Virus record (IMG/VR): IMGVR_UViG_3300032285_002075
Coordinates: 1-35,272 of that record
Reading direction: 5' to 3' (one strand)
DNA from: a virus
Length of the DNA stretch: 35,272 nucleotides
The position numbers were made by a program, and so were the translations under genes. This document shows, in pieces, positions 19,923-29,958 of this stretch (its first letter is position 1; the number at the start of each line of letters is the position of its first letter). The notes beneath the pieces are model-generated. The model searched no databases. It was not told the DNA's origin and was given only the letters and a program-made list of their open reading frames with translations.

Positions 19923-20413
19923 CAGCCTTCGCTGCTACCGACAACAGGCTCCACCCCATCAGCAGGAGCATCGCTAGCGAGCTGAGGCCAAACAGGGTAA
20001 GCATCACCAGTGATGTAAGCGGCCAGGGTTTCGGTGTCGGCGGTGGCTTCGATGGCCGTCACCTTGTCATTGCAGGCAGTGCGAATGGATTCGCGCCAGG
20101 CTTTGATGTCAGCAGGGACTGGGGTGGCGTTATCAGCCTCGCGGATGATCATCCAGTCGCTGGGCGCAAGCAGTGTGCCAGCCGTGGTGCGCGTTTGCGC
20201 CACCCATTGCGTCACCAGCTCGGTATGGTCCATGGGCAGTTCCGGTCCCCAGTAGAAGCGCTGGTCGTAGGCAGCCGGATCAGGTTCTTCGGTGATACCG
20301 ACGCGCTTGCGATCAGCGGCACTGGATAAGCGCAGCCAGTTGGCGGGGTACTGGATGCCGTCGTGGGTGAACGCCACGTCGGGGGATAGGGGGCGGCCGT
20401 CGAGAAGGAACAT
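19922..20413 (-). CDS. Tail fibre assembly-like protein
   Basis: This 163-aa protein lies right after the fibre gene. The N-terminal part (LSPDVAFTHDGIQYPANWLR, then AYDQRFYWG) matches the small beta domain found in phage tail-fibre assembly and DUF4376-type proteins, including cyanophage ones. The middle has WVAQTRTTAGTLLAPSDWMI, then a helical region AWRESIRTACNDKV. The C-terminus is acidic and Pro-rich. It may chaperone the fibre trimer. Confidence 0.65.
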   Translation of the reverse strand: MFLLDGRPLSPDVAFTHDGIQYPANWLRLSSAADRKRVGITEEPDPAAYDQRFYWGPELPMDHTELVTQWVAQTRTTAGTLLAPSDWMIIREADNATPVPADIKAWRESIRTACNDKVTAIEATADTETLAAYITGDAYPVWPQLASDAPADGVEPVVGSSEG

Positions 20414-20437
20414 GGCAGTTAAGACCGTATGTGAAGG

Positions 20438-22900
20438 TTAGCGGGCGCGGGCATAAGCGAATGGATTAAGGGCAAATGCCGCATAGATAAAAGTGCCAGC
20501 GCTGCCGTTGGTGTCAGCAGTGCCGTTACGCAGTTTGAAGCCATTGCTTAATAGGTCAATGGTGCGCACGGTGTCGTTAGTTTCCGCAACAGCTTGATCG
20601 GAAAACAATTGACGTTGCACTTGGTTGAAGCCGGGGCGTTGATAATCAGAAATTGCCCAGCTGTAGCCGGCCGTGTCAGTCCGTTTGATCATGACAAAAG
20701 CGGGAGCAAAATTGCACGCTACAAATGGACCATCTGAGCTGCCGTTGCCGGTGTAGGAACCGAAAGCGCTGTAGGAACTCACTGGGGCGAAACAGTAAGC
20801 CACATAGGTCCATCCACTGTTGTTATTCAAGCCGACGTTCCCAGGGACGCTGAATACCGTTGAGGTCGGAGCAGATGATCCCCAGATTCCCGAATAAGCG
20901 GTACTGGCTCCTGTTGAATCAAGCAGCAGGTAGTTATTGATCCCAACGTCTTTGTGGTAAACGCCCCAGCTCTGAGCGTTGCTTCGTGCTTTGCAAATAA
21001 TTAGACTCGGCGCCACACCAAGGCCATGACCAATAGTCCCAGCCGACGCTTGACCTGTCCATGTGATCACCGACAACCCCGCCGTCGCATTAGCCCTCAC
21101 AGTTGAGCTAATGCTGCCGTTGTTATTTGTGGCACTAGAGCTGCCTGCATCCCAGCACCAAGCAACGTAGGTAGCGGAACTGGTGTTGTAATTTCCACCA
21201 GTGCCCAATGTAAAACCGTTGCTATTAAAAGCCGTCACGCCACTGTCTACGGTTTCAGCAGCAGCGGTGTCTGTCACCAAGCCATTGTTCACGCCACGCA
21301 CTGTGTCGCTGATCTTGTTGCTGGTTGCATTAGACCGTGACTTAAGCCAAACCAGATCAGGGCTGAAACCAAGCGAACTGGTTGGTGTCTGAGCAGATCC
21401 TGTGCCCGTATAAAGCACCACGTCCATCACCGTGGAAGGCTTCACAACGGTGGGCGCGGGTAGGTTTGCCGTGCAGAGCGCCTTGAAGCCGCTGGGGGCG
21501 GTGTAGGCGAAGGGGCGTTGGCCGAAGTTGGCTTGCATAGTGGAACTACCCGTGGCTCCGCGTATGGCACAAAATGGATAAAGCGTTTTGTTTGCGGTAA
21601 TCGTTTGAATAGCATTTGTTCCCGCCCCAGGATTCCCGCTAGTTCCACCGCCGCTGCTATACCAAGTGTTATTTTTAGACAGCCATAGTTTAATGTTTGC
21701 GTAGTCTGAAGCATCAACTGCTACACCAATTACATCGCCATTAGCGACTGAGCTTGCACCCCAAGGATTTCCGCTGCCATCAATGTAGTTAATTGCAGGG
21801 TTCATGTAAAACCCGTATTCATTGGTTAATGTCACACCCGGATCAGCAGTCAGGCTTCTGCTGTCATTGAGGATTCCTACAAATGGAGTTGACACTGTTT
21901 CAAGCGTTACCTCCCAATACCATTTGCCAACAGGAATGCCAAAAGATCCTTGAAAGCCACCCGTTATTGAGCCAGAGACTTGAAGGTTGCCGTTTGAAAG
22001 ACCGCTTGTAGGCGCTGAGCTTGAACCGTTACCAAGGGGGGTAAAGACGCAGTAGTTCCCCTTAACCTCACCGCCCGCTCCGGTATCCGTCTGCGCCCCG
22101 TTAGTGGGAACGTCTACGAGGCTGTCGTTGCCTGCACCAGCGGTGACACTGAAGTTATTTGGTGTCCAATTATTCGACCCCGCAGAGTCCTTCCCTAGTG
22201 TGGTGGCGGTTGCTGCCGAGTTGTCCGCGAAATCGAGGTGCCAGCCATTGGTCCCGTATGATCCGCCGCTAAAAGCTTTCGGGATGAGCTGGCCGGTGGT
22301 GGCGTCGGTGGTGGTGAAGCTGCTGGGGTCAAGTGCTTGGCCGTCGATGAAGTAAACGTCGGCTAGGTATGCGTCTAAATAGCCAGAGTTGCCAGCGTCG
22401 TAGCCAATGCGATGCGCAACAGCAGAGTTTATAACGCTGGCCTGAGACGAATCTGGATATGTGACTGTATTAAATGCAGTAATACGATTGCCGTTGATGT
22501 ACACCCTAAGACGGTCAGTTGAGGTGCCATTTGCGGAGTCGTAAACAAATACTAAATGGAACCATGCACTTACATCCCTGAAAACAGCCGTTGTCTGCAA
22601 AACTGCGATGGTGCCGCTGGTCGGTCTATTGGCAAACCTGACTCCATTATCAGAAAAATCTAAATACGCATAATTAGAGCCTGACCCAGCGTCAAAAATT
22701 CCGCGATAATCGGTAGAAGTGGTGTTAAGAGTCTTTTTGATCCAGCCAGCCCACGTCCATGCCGTGCTTGAGGTAGGCGTTGAAAATGTACGAGGTCCTA
22801 GATATGCAGAATCCGGGGAATTGAAGCGGAGGGATCTACTCACCCCGGTGGCCGATGCAGCCGGTGCAGTGAGCAGGAGGTTGTTGTTAATCACGCTCAT
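20438..22900 (-). CDS. Tail fibre with LamG- and SPRY-like domains
   Basis: This 820-aa protein is probably a receptor-binding fibre. Residues ~20-200 form a LamG/concanavalin-like domain (WTWAGWIKKTLN, FHLVFVYDSANG, RLRVYINGNRIT, YLADVYFIDG). A SPRY-like region follows at ~320-345 (GKWYWEVTLETVSTPFVGIL). The C-terminal half carries motifs such as SPDLVWLKSRS, GFTLGTGGNYN and AFVMIKR, recurring in DUF7483-like cyanophage fibres. It overlaps the preceding fibre gene by ATGA. Thr/Ser/Gly-rich composition is typical of fibres. Confidence 0.8.
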   Translation of the reverse strand: MSVINNNLLLTAPAASATGVSRSLRFNSPDSAYLGPRTFSTPTSSTAWTWAGWIKKTLNTTSTDYRGIFDAGSGSNYAYLDFSDNGVRFANRPTSGTIAVLQTTAVFRDVSAWFHLVFVYDSANGTSTDRLRVYINGNRITAFNTVTYPDSSQASVINSAVAHRIGYDAGNSGYLDAYLADVYFIDGQALDPSSFTTTDATTGQLIPKAFSGGSYGTNGWHLDFADNSAATATTLGKDSAGSNNWTPNNFSVTAGAGNDSLVDVPTNGAQTDTGAGGEVKGNYCVFTPLGNGSSSAPTSGLSNGNLQVSGSITGGFQGSFGIPVGKWYWEVTLETVSTPFVGILNDSRSLTADPGVTLTNEYGFYMNPAINYIDGSGNPWGASSVANGDVIGVAVDASDYANIKLWLSKNNTWYSSGGGTSGNPGAGTNAIQTITANKTLYPFCAIRGATGSSTMQANFGQRPFAYTAPSGFKALCTANLPAPTVVKPSTVMDVVLYTGTGSAQTPTSSLGFSPDLVWLKSRSNATSNKISDTVRGVNNGLVTDTAAAETVDSGVTAFNSNGFTLGTGGNYNTSSATYVAWCWDAGSSSATNNNGSISSTVRANATAGLSVITWTGQASAGTIGHGLGVAPSLIICKARSNAQSWGVYHKDVGINNYLLLDSTGASTAYSGIWGSSAPTSTVFSVPGNVGLNNNSGWTYVAYCFAPVSSYSAFGSYTGNGSSDGPFVACNFAPAFVMIKRTDTAGYSWAISDYQRPGFNQVQRQLFSDQAVAETNDTVRTIDLLSNGFKLRNGTADTNGSAGTFIYAAFALNPFAYARAR

Positions 22901-23694
22901 TTCACGTCGCTAACAAGGCGGGCAGTAATGCGGGTGGAACTTTCCACGTAGTAGGCCAACACATCCACAGCGCTGGCAGTTGTGGTGAGTGTTGGTGCGG
23001 TGCCGCCTGGGAACTTCCAATACGACCCATAGGCCAGCGTGCGGCTACCGGTGGCGTCCTGGGTGATCACGATCACGCCACTTTGCCCTGCCGTCAGGTT
23101 GTTGGGGTTGGCCAGCGTTCTCGATCCACCGAGCGTGACCGAGTAGTTATTGCCGAGGCTGAAATCTGGGGTGATGGTGGCGCCATCGGTCAGGGCGGTG
23201 ATTGCTCCGCGTTGGGCGGCCGTAAAGCTCTGCGCCGTGGCTAATGCTGCCCTTGTGGTATCCGTCGGGTGGACGTGATCTGCCCTGGCATACCGAGTGC
23301 TGGTGCCAACTGCCGCAGTCCCGTTAATGACCGGCGTTGCCGCTGCCGCTTGCGCCAACACGTAGGCCGTTGTGGCCAGCTGGGTGGTGTTGGTGTCTAC
23401 CGCTGCCGTCGGTCCTGCAGGTGTGCCCGTGAACGTGGGTGATGCCAGAGCCGCAAGCCCAAGGTTGGCGCTGGTTGTGTCACCCACCACAACCCACGCA
23501 TTATTTGCCGCGTTGCGGATCCGAAGCAGCGCTGGCGTAACGCTGGTATCGACCCACAACATATAGGCATAGGTTGTGGTTGGTGCCGTTGATCCAGAGT
23601 TCAGCGTCGCTATGGCACCAAGCAATGTGTTCAGGTCTGACCTGAACAAAGCCCCGCTTTCGTTGGGAATGTTGTACTGAGTGGCTTGGCTCAT
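22897..23694 (-). CDS. Tail fibre / collar-type protein
   Basis: This 265-aa protein contains LASPTFTGTPAGPTAAVDTN and TQLATTAYVL, the repeat phrase common in tail fibre and collar proteins, plus RADHVHPTD, a metal-binding HVHP motif of collar-type fibres. The C-terminal ~100 residues are beta-rich with SGVIVITQDATGSRTL. It is coupled by ATGA to both neighbours. It may link the J-like tip to the longer fibre at 20438-22900. Confidence 0.75.
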   Translation of the reverse strand: MSQATQYNIPNESGALFRSDLNTLLGAIATLNSGSTAPTTTYAYMLWVDTSVTPALLRIRNAANNAWVVVGDTTSANLGLAALASPTFTGTPAGPTAAVDTNTTQLATTAYVLAQAAAATPVINGTAAVGTSTRYARADHVHPTDTTRAALATAQSFTAAQRGAITALTDGATITPDFSLGNNYSVTLGGSRTLANPNNLTAGQSGVIVITQDATGSRTLAYGSYWKFPGGTAPTLTTTASAVDVLAYYVESSTRITARLVSDVK

Positions 23695-26600
23695 GCGATT
23701 TGCCTGCCGTGACCCACGGCCTGATAGTCGAAGACCTTACTCACAATGCTACCCCCGCCATTTCGGAATGTGACCTGGAACCCGGTGCGTGTCGCGTTAG
23801 AAACCGTGAAATACCCACCAGTGCCGAGATCCTGGGCTGTAATGCCGATGCTGGGCACGTCATAAAACGCGGTTGGGAAGGTCACGGTGTAGGTGCTGCT
23901 GCCGCTGGTTAGGTTCCGTTGCAGCTCGGTGCGGCGTTGGAATTGCGTGATCACACCAAGCTGTTCAACGACCAAATTCTGCCCTGGGTTTGAAGCATTG
24001 GCCACCAGCTTGAATTGGAAACCACGGCCGCGGCTGGTGTTGTTGATAAACGGTTGCCAATCGGACCACGTGGGTGAGCTGCTGGGGTTGTTGTTGGTTG
24101 TTCGCACGTAGAGGCTGGCATTGACTGAACCAAGATCGTCCCCATCCACGGCATCCCAATCATCAACCAAAGCAATGCGATCATCCCAGTAATTACCGGG
24201 TTCAAACGCACGGCTTTTTAAAACTGACAACAGGTCAACGTCATAGACACCGCCAAGGTCCAGCGTTGAAGCAAATTGGTAGTTTCCTTCGCTGACTGAC
24301 CCGCCGATGTAATCGATGACACCCAGGCCATCCCAGTTACCACTAGGCGCCATGCTATCCACAAGTGTTTGAGCCGTAAGAGTCAGCCCGCCTTCACTGG
24401 TGTTGTAAACCATGAAGGAAGAGGTCCCGGCAAAGGGTGGGCTGCTGGTTTCTTCTTCGTATTGCTGGATTAGGAACGCATCTTGTGGGGCGGGGAGACT
24501 GACCACCACGCTGGCGGTATCAGCAGACTCGTTGCCCAGCGAATCAACCGCCCGGATGAAGTAGGTGCCCGCAAGCAACGGCACAATTTTGCGGGTGGCC
24601 GAGCCAGGCACCGCCGGCACCACATCGTTTGATTGACCCCAGCTGGCGGTGTTATCGCTTAGCGGGCAATGCCGAATCCTGATCTCGCCGCCGATCCGCA
24701 CGTCAATATCCACGGCTTGAGGCCAGTACAGCTCGGCGCTCTTGTCATCAATTGGCGCAATGAACAGGTCTGGAATGGACTGAGGTGGTGCGGTCTTGCC
24801 GATGGCGTTGAAACTGAGCAAGCCAGGGGATGAACGCTTGCCGCTAGCGCCAATGGCATACACCTCAATCGAATAGGTACCGACATCGCTGTTAATGATT
24901 TCAGCGTCAGGAGCGCGAGTGGTAATTGAGGCGTAGTTTCCGTTATTGAGGCGATAGCGCAGTTCGTATTGGGTTGTGCGACTTGAAGGCGACCAGCTGA
25001 CAATGATCTTTTGCTGAACCTGGCCGTTGCTTTCGTACAGCACCTCAAGTGCCTGGACGTTCAGCGGTGTTGACGGTGGTTGATTAAGGTCGCTGACATC
25101 CCGATATTGCAGCGGCACGCCCCTTTCAATGTAATCGTATTTTGTGGAGTTATATGAAAGTGCCGAAATCGCATAGGTGGCGCCGTCTTGTTCTTGTACT
25201 CCCAGCACGCGCCATAGCGACAAGCTAACGTTTGCATCACCGAGGCTGTAGGGTGCGCCAGCAACGGGCGCTTGAGATAGGGCGGTGCCAGGGGTGACAA
25301 TGTTGCCACTACTGGTGGAACCATGGGCAATCCCAAGAGTGCCATCGGGCAACATTACGTTTAAAGTGAAACCCTGCGTGATGTCTGTAATTTCACGATC
25401 AAGCACCACGCGGTTGATGGTGGAACCAGCCGAACAACGCCCAGAGCGAACAACACCAGCGCGAGCAGGATCAGCAATTTTGATAATGTCACCTGGCCTG
25501 ACAGTTGTGCCAGCGGCAATATCAGTGGTGAAAGTAACCGTCTCTGTTTCGTTTTGTTCAGAGTAGATAATCCATTCGCCAAGTCTTCGCGCTTGGCCGC
25601 GGCTGGTGCAACCAAAAGCTTCGACTTCAGTTTTAACAACGCCAAACTTGTCGATGCCCTCTTTGTCTTCGACAACCTCCCAAGCCTTGTCCCTTAGGTC
25701 GAGGTCAAAATATGAAACCGCAACAACCGTGTGCCTGGTCTTAAGACTGCTGCCGCTGTAATTGAAGCCAGCCTCTGTGCAATTGGATTGGTTGAAAACA
25801 TAAGCAAAATCCGCTGGGGCATCCTGCGAAAGGGTAAGGCTGCCAGCCGACCAAAATGGCATCACACGCATGGTTGATGCCAAGCTATTGATCAATTTAA
25901 AAGCTTCGTCTTGCGTTTGGATATTGACGTTACAAGAAAACCTTGGCTCTTTACCGCCTAGGCCATCATCGACCAAAGCTGAGGCATACTGACTGCAAGA
26001 GTAGAAACTCCATTTATCAAGCTGGTTGGCATTAACGTGATCCCCCAGGCCATAGCGTTTTGAAACAAGTAAATCCCACAAAATCCAAGCAGGATCTGAA
26101 CACCATTTGGCGGCCTGAAATGTACCGTTCCAGACTCCGCTATAGATTAGACGCCCATTGTCGGGATCGACCGAAGCATTGCTGGGGATGGCAACTTTGA
26201 TGCCACGGATTCGGTAGCTCCGAGTTGGAATCGAGCTGAATTGCTCGGCGTTAATTTTCAGGCCGAATAGGGCGCTGTTGGGATAGGTAGTCTTGGCGTT
26301 GATCTTTTCGGTGTAGGAAGCCCAATAGAGATCGTTGTTAACGGTTTCGCCGTTGGTCCCAGATGCCGGCGCATCATCTGTGACGCGCACCACACGGATA
26401 TTGACCGGGGCTGCATGGGTCAGTGTGATCAACTGCTTGCGTTGGTACAGGTCAGCAGTCCGACCTGTAATGGAGTCAGTGACCACCGTGGTGTAAGGTC
26501 CGCCGCTATAGCTTGTTTGGATTTGGTAGGTGACTGACGATCCTTCGACGTTGCCGTTGTTTTTGAAAACCTGTAGCGCAGGCACCGAAAGCGTCACCCG

Positions 26601-27071
26601 CACTGACGTGACATCCGTGTCAGTGATTGACCGTGTTACCGGGACATTCTTGCCAACCTTGACATTGACCGAGTGCTCTTGCTGGTTGGCGTCGCCAATG
26701 ATGTCTGTATAGGATTGGTCCTGTGTGCCTTTGCGAATTGCAAAAACCGCGTTGGAAACGTCGAAGTTGTAGTCGGAGGCTTGTACATTATTGACATCAG
26801 CCTCTTCACGCAGCACGGGGGTGTTGTTGAAATAAACGTTCTTCAACGCTGCCCGGTTGTATTGATCAGTGCCCCAGGTGTAAGCCCTAGCTGCGGGGAA
26901 ACCTTCAATCTCACCTTCGCTGAGAAGATCGAGGATCCGGGCTACTTGTGTTGAGTCAAGATTATCAGGCGCAACGCTTGCGCCACCACCGCCACCACTT
27001 CGGCCGCCGCCTTTGCCACCGCCACCACCACCGCCGGCACCAATGATCAAGTTGCGATCTTTGTGTGCCAT
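23691..27071 (-). CDS. Tip attachment protein J (lambda gpJ family)
   Basis: This 1126-aa central tail tip/host-specificity protein has a glycine-rich start (GAGGGGGGGKGGGRSGGGGG, 11-30) followed by LDSTQVARILDLLSEGEIEG and YNRAALKNVYFNNTPVL, hallmarks of gpJ. Middle parts include YTEKINAKTTYPNSALFGLK and WILWDLLVSKRYGLGD. Fibronectin-like domains lie around residues 660-860 (PSTPLNVQALEV, IVSWSPSSRTTQYELRYR). The C-terminal ~250 residues differ from lambda J and would carry receptor contact. The length matches the family (about 1100-1200 aa). Confidence 0.92.
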   Translation of the reverse strand: MAHKDRNLIIGAGGGGGGGKGGGRSGGGGGASVAPDNLDSTQVARILDLLSEGEIEGFPAARAYTWGTDQYNRAALKNVYFNNTPVLREEADVNNVQASDYNFDVSNAVFAIRKGTQDQSYTDIIGDANQQEHSVNVKVGKNVPVTRSITDTDVTSVRVTLSVPALQVFKNNGNVEGSSVTYQIQTSYSGGPYTTVVTDSITGRTADLYQRKQLITLTHAAPVNIRVVRVTDDAPASGTNGETVNNDLYWASYTEKINAKTTYPNSALFGLKINAEQFSSIPTRSYRIRGIKVAIPSNASVDPDNGRLIYSGVWNGTFQAAKWCSDPAWILWDLLVSKRYGLGDHVNANQLDKWSFYSCSQYASALVDDGLGGKEPRFSCNVNIQTQDEAFKLINSLASTMRVMPFWSAGSLTLSQDAPADFAYVFNQSNCTEAGFNYSGSSLKTRHTVVAVSYFDLDLRDKAWEVVEDKEGIDKFGVVKTEVEAFGCTSRGQARRLGEWIIYSEQNETETVTFTTDIAAGTTVRPGDIIKIADPARAGVVRSGRCSAGSTINRVVLDREITDITQGFTLNVMLPDGTLGIAHGSTSSGNIVTPGTALSQAPVAGAPYSLGDANVSLSLWRVLGVQEQDGATYAISALSYNSTKYDYIERGVPLQYRDVSDLNQPPSTPLNVQALEVLYESNGQVQQKIIVSWSPSSRTTQYELRYRLNNGNYASITTRAPDAEIINSDVGTYSIEVYAIGASGKRSSPGLLSFNAIGKTAPPQSIPDLFIAPIDDKSAELYWPQAVDIDVRIGGEIRIRHCPLSDNTASWGQSNDVVPAVPGSATRKIVPLLAGTYFIRAVDSLGNESADTASVVVSLPAPQDAFLIQQYEEETSSPPFAGTSSFMVYNTSEGGLTLTAQTLVDSMAPSGNWDGLGVIDYIGGSVSEGNYQFASTLDLGGVYDVDLLSVLKSRAFEPGNYWDDRIALVDDWDAVDGDDLGSVNASLYVRTTNNNPSSSPTWSDWQPFINNTSRGRGFQFKLVANASNPGQNLVVEQLGVITQFQRRTELQRNLTSGSSTYTVTFPTAFYDVPSIGITAQDLGTGGYFTVSNATRTGFQVTFRNGGGSIVSKVFDYQAVGHGRQIA

Positions 27072-27072
27072 A

Positions 27073-27672
27073 TCAAGCTTCCTCCGTGTTGATACCGGCA
27101 GAGATCACAATGGATCCGATTAAACATTCGCCGAAAACAATTGGGACTGGCACGCCTTGCCTGGCTACGTTTTGAATGCCGCTGAAAGAATAGCTTTTGC
27201 GAGGATCATTAGTTGAATCGGTACCAGTGGACATTTTTTGAGTCGGCGTCAAAAGTTGAGAAACGCCACCCAATAGAAGGCTGGCACCAACGCCAAACAA
27301 CACAGAGCTGCCAAAAGCACCTGCAACTCCCACGCCAGCAAATGCGCCAGCGCCAAAACTGACGAACGAAAGCGCCACCAATGCAACGCCAGCAAGAATG
27401 CGCCCTACGGCACCGGCTCCAGTCACAACCGGCACAATGCGAATAGGCTCAGCCTGGGCGACTGGGTAATGCAATTGCTCTGGATGCGCACCAGCTTCTA
27501 GTTCGGCTTTGCCAACTCCCACTTTGTAGTGCTGGTCAGCCATGTGCACCTTCAGGCCGGGGAAATTGGCCACCAGGAATCTGACTGCTTCAGCCGGGGT
27601 ACTTACTGCTGCTTTGAAAGTGCGCTTGCCGAGGAACTTGGCCAGCGACCCATAAACCTTGATGACGCGCAT
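27073..27672 (-). CDS. Tail assembly protein I (lambda gpI family)
   Basis: This is 199 aa from ATG 27672, which overlaps the K-like stop (TGATG); GTGs three codons upstream (27681) and one codon upstream are alternatives. It shows the gpI pattern: RVIKVYGSLAKFLGKRTFKA, a glycine-rich hydrophobic stretch (GRILAGVALVALSFVSFGAG), and a C-terminus with YSFSGIQNVARQGVPVPIVF near GECLIGS. Lambda gpI is needed to build the tip but is absent from virions. Position between K and J fits. Confidence 0.87.
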   Translation of the reverse strand: MRVIKVYGSLAKFLGKRTFKAAVSTPAEAVRFLVANFPGLKVHMADQHYKVGVGKAELEAGAHPEQLHYPVAQAEPIRIVPVVTGAGAVGRILAGVALVALSFVSFGAGAFAGVGVAGAFGSSVLFGVGASLLLGGVSQLLTPTQKMSTGTDSTNDPRKSYSFSGIQNVARQGVPVPIVFGECLIGSIVISAGINTEEA

Positions 27673-28382
27673 CACTGGCACCTGCTGGAATGGCGAAGCA
27701 CACGGCCTGTGTTCTTCTGATAGTAGCCACCATAAATGTCGCGTGAGCTGAGGCGGCCTTGGATGTGGTGAAGGATGAGTTGATCACCCACATAAACAGC
27801 GCAATGGTTGAGGCCGGGGCTATTCAACGAAATCAGCAGCAAGTCGCCAAACTGGATGTCATCACGATCAATTTCGACAAAGCCGGTCTCTTTCCAGCAG
27901 CGGTCAAACATCGGATCCTGGTTGAACTCAGATTGCAATGCAGGACGCGGCCAATCACGCAGTTCAAGCATCCATGTTTCCTGATACCACTGATGAGCAA
28001 GGCTCCAGCAGTCCTGCACACCCCACACCCATTCACGTCCTAGCAATGGGGCTTTGAAGCCTGATGGCTTGGTCTCGGTCCATGCTTCGGTGCCAGGATT
28101 GACAATAAACCACGGCAAACCGGACTTTTCGCAGGCCACCAGATCCGCTTGGCTTGGTGTCGCTGGTGTGGTGGGGTGGCTATGGACAACCGCCATCACC
28201 TCGCCTGCTTCCTCAGCAGCAACAAAATCATCCGGCGCTAGAACAAAAAACTCATCGCCCTCGGCCAGGTTGTTGCAAGGCCAATAACGCTGTCTGCCCT
28301 TGACTACGACCAGCAAACCACAAGCCTCCCTTGGCGCTTCAGCCAAGGCGTGCTCAAGGGCGTCTTGCTTCCAATTATCCAT
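27672..28382 (-). CDS. Tail tip assembly peptidase (lambda gpK family)
   Basis: This 236-aa two-domain protein has an N-terminal JAB/MPN metalloprotease with E19 (REACGLL) and [16 protein letters not shown] (H67, H69, D80), the JAMM signature. The C-terminal NlpC/P60 domain has C125 (VQDCWSL), H193 ([10 protein letters not shown]) and a following HH pair at 205-206. Lambda gpK acts in tip assembly and such proteins may also cut peptidoglycan crosslinks on DNA entry. Both catalytic sites appear intact. It overlaps gpL by 8 nt. Confidence 0.92.
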   Translation of the reverse strand: MDNWKQDALEHALAEAPREACGLLVVVKGRQRYWPCNNLAEGDEFFVLAPDDFVAAEEAGEVMAVVHSHPTTPATPSQADLVACEKSGLPWFIVNPGTEAWTETKPSGFKAPLLGREWVWGVQDCWSLAHQWYQETWMLELRDWPRPALQSEFNQDPMFDRCWKETGFVEIDRDDIQFGDLLLISLNSPGLNHCAVYVGDQLILHHIQGRLSSRDIYGGYYQKNTGRVLRHSSRCQ

Positions 28383-29958
28383 AGAAAGTACCTAGCGAGG
28401 GGAAACTGCCAAATGGCAATTCCGCATTCGCACCAAATCTTGCTTTGCAACTAGACAATCGCTTTCCGCAAACGTCTTTGGCAGGATCGACGGTGATTAA
28501 CGATGAAGCGCCGGAAACAATCCTTGGCTCAACACTTGACGTATAGCCCGAAGCCCAAATGGCTCGATTGCCGCTGTCAAATAGGACAAGGTTGCCGTCA
28601 TTTTGCATCACTAAATTGTTGTTGGCGTACCCGCTGGTGCCAGTGATTTGAATCTGAGGACCGGCATAGGTAAGAGTGCCAACAGGTGTATTGCGGAACG
28701 GGTTATTGCCGCTGAGGTTGACCGTTGCATTAAAGGTTTCGTTGACCTGCCAAAAGCCTTGGGATCCGACAATGGTTGCCGACTGCAATTCCCATTTGTA
28801 ATTTTGACCGCTCCAGTGACCGGGTGGGAACTGAACTGCGCTGGCTGTAAACCTGATGCTTGCGTAGCGGCCTGGGGATAGGTCCGTTGGTGAAGCAAAG
28901 GTGCGTGTTACAGAGGCAGACCCGCCGCCATTGGCACTACCAAATAACTCCCATCCAAACGATGCTGAGCGGCCTTGCGAAATGTCCGCTGGCACCCAGC
29001 CAATAGCGCCTCCCGAATCTCGAATAAAGTCAATGCTAGTAACGCCTACGCCAGTGTTTGCCGTGTGAGTTTGCCATATGTATTTATTGGCATTGACATC
29101 AATAATTGTCAGATCACCATCAATCCCGTTGCGAAGTCTGTAGGATCCATTTCCAAATACAGTGTTGCTAGTCCAAACTGCAGTTCCATTTTTGGAGTAA
29201 ACAACAAGGTTCCCATCAGCCTGCATGATGGCGCGATACCAACCGTTGTTGGAAACCATCTGGTTGGATGAATACAGACTTTGGCCAAAACCGAGACTGC
29301 TAAATGTATTGGTAATGTTGGGCGCTGGGTCTGTGAGAACCGTGTCGTCGTATTCGTTGAAGTAGGTGGTGCCTGTGTAGCCGCACTCGGGACCGCGATA
29401 GGTCCATTGGCAGATGTTGGCAATGCACTGACGTTTTGGAGCACGAACACCGGCAAGATCAAATACGGCAGCCAACTCAAACTCGACAAAATCACGGTTT
29501 TCGTTGGCTTTGCGATCCACGTAATAGATCTCACGGGGCATTTCATCGTTACTTGGCGTGCCATAAGGATTGACACCACCTGCAAAATTGATGGGATCAA
29601 GAAAACGGCTAAGGGTGCGAATGCGAATAAACTTTGCGCCGGTCAGGTCATTGCCAGGCGTAATCTCGTTAACGCCAAGCAACAATGCCGAAATGCTGCC
29701 AAGCAAATTAGCGACTTTTACCTTGGGTCGGGGCAATTGACCGTTGCCACTGTATTCAAAACCTTCGACTTCAACAGGCAAGGCTTGATACACGTTGGTC
29801 TGCCACACAACATCACCCGATGGAAGAGTTTGATTGACACCACCGTGAAAACGCACGATTCCATTACTGCCGTGCAACTCTTGAACAAGATGCAGCTCAT
29901 ACAGCTCGATGATGGCGTAAGGGGAGCTTTTGAGCAGCTCCTGAAACATCTCGCTCAT
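28375..29958 (-). CDS. gpL-like minor tail protein with inserted lectin
   Basis: This 527-aa protein is more than twice the usual ~230. Residues 1-195 match lambda gpL ([33 protein letters not shown]). The family's C-terminal end follows only at 495-527 ([20 protein letters not shown]). In lambda gpL four cysteines hold a [4Fe-4S] cluster; here C183 and C192, then C497 and C504, keep the two internal spacings. About 280 residues intervene. They carry bulb-type lectin repeats: QADGNLVVY (246-254), a weaker one at 280-297 (DGDLTIID...IWQT), and QNDGNLVLF (452-460) with WTS/WAS ends. A further ~140-residue domain sits between repeats two and three. Confidence 0.88.
   Translation of the reverse strand: MSEMFQELLKSSPYAIIELYELHLVQELHGSNGIVRFHGGVNQTLPSGDVVWQTNVYQALPVEVEGFEYSGNGQLPRPKVKVANLLGSISALLLGVNEITPGNDLTGAKFIRIRTLSRFLDPINFAGGVNPYGTPSNDEMPREIYYVDRKANENRDFVEFELAAVFDLAGVRAPKRQCIANICQWTYRGPECGYTGTTYFNEYDDTVLTDPAPNITNTFSSLGFGQSLYSSNQMVSNNGWYRAIMQADGNLVVYSKNGTAVWTSNTVFGNGSYRLRNGIDGDLTIIDVNANKYIWQTHTANTGVGVTSIDFIRDSGGAIGWVPADISQGRSASFGWELFGSANGGGSASVTRTFASPTDLSPGRYASIRFTASAVQFPPGHWSGQNYKWELQSATIVGSQGFWQVNETFNATVNLSGNNPFRNTPVGTLTYAGPQIQITGTSGYANNNLVMQNDGNLVLFDSGNRAIWASGYTSSVEPRIVSGASSLITVDPAKDVCGKRLSSCKARFGANAELPFGSFPSLGTFYG

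Noticed and set aside
20438-23694. Diversity-generating retroelement or phase-variable fibre
   Set aside because: No reverse transcriptase, template repeat or inverted fibre segment was seen in the window.
26985-27040. Low-complexity GGC/GGT-rich tract
   Set aside because: It is the glycine-rich N-terminus of gpJ, a known family feature, not a repeat element.
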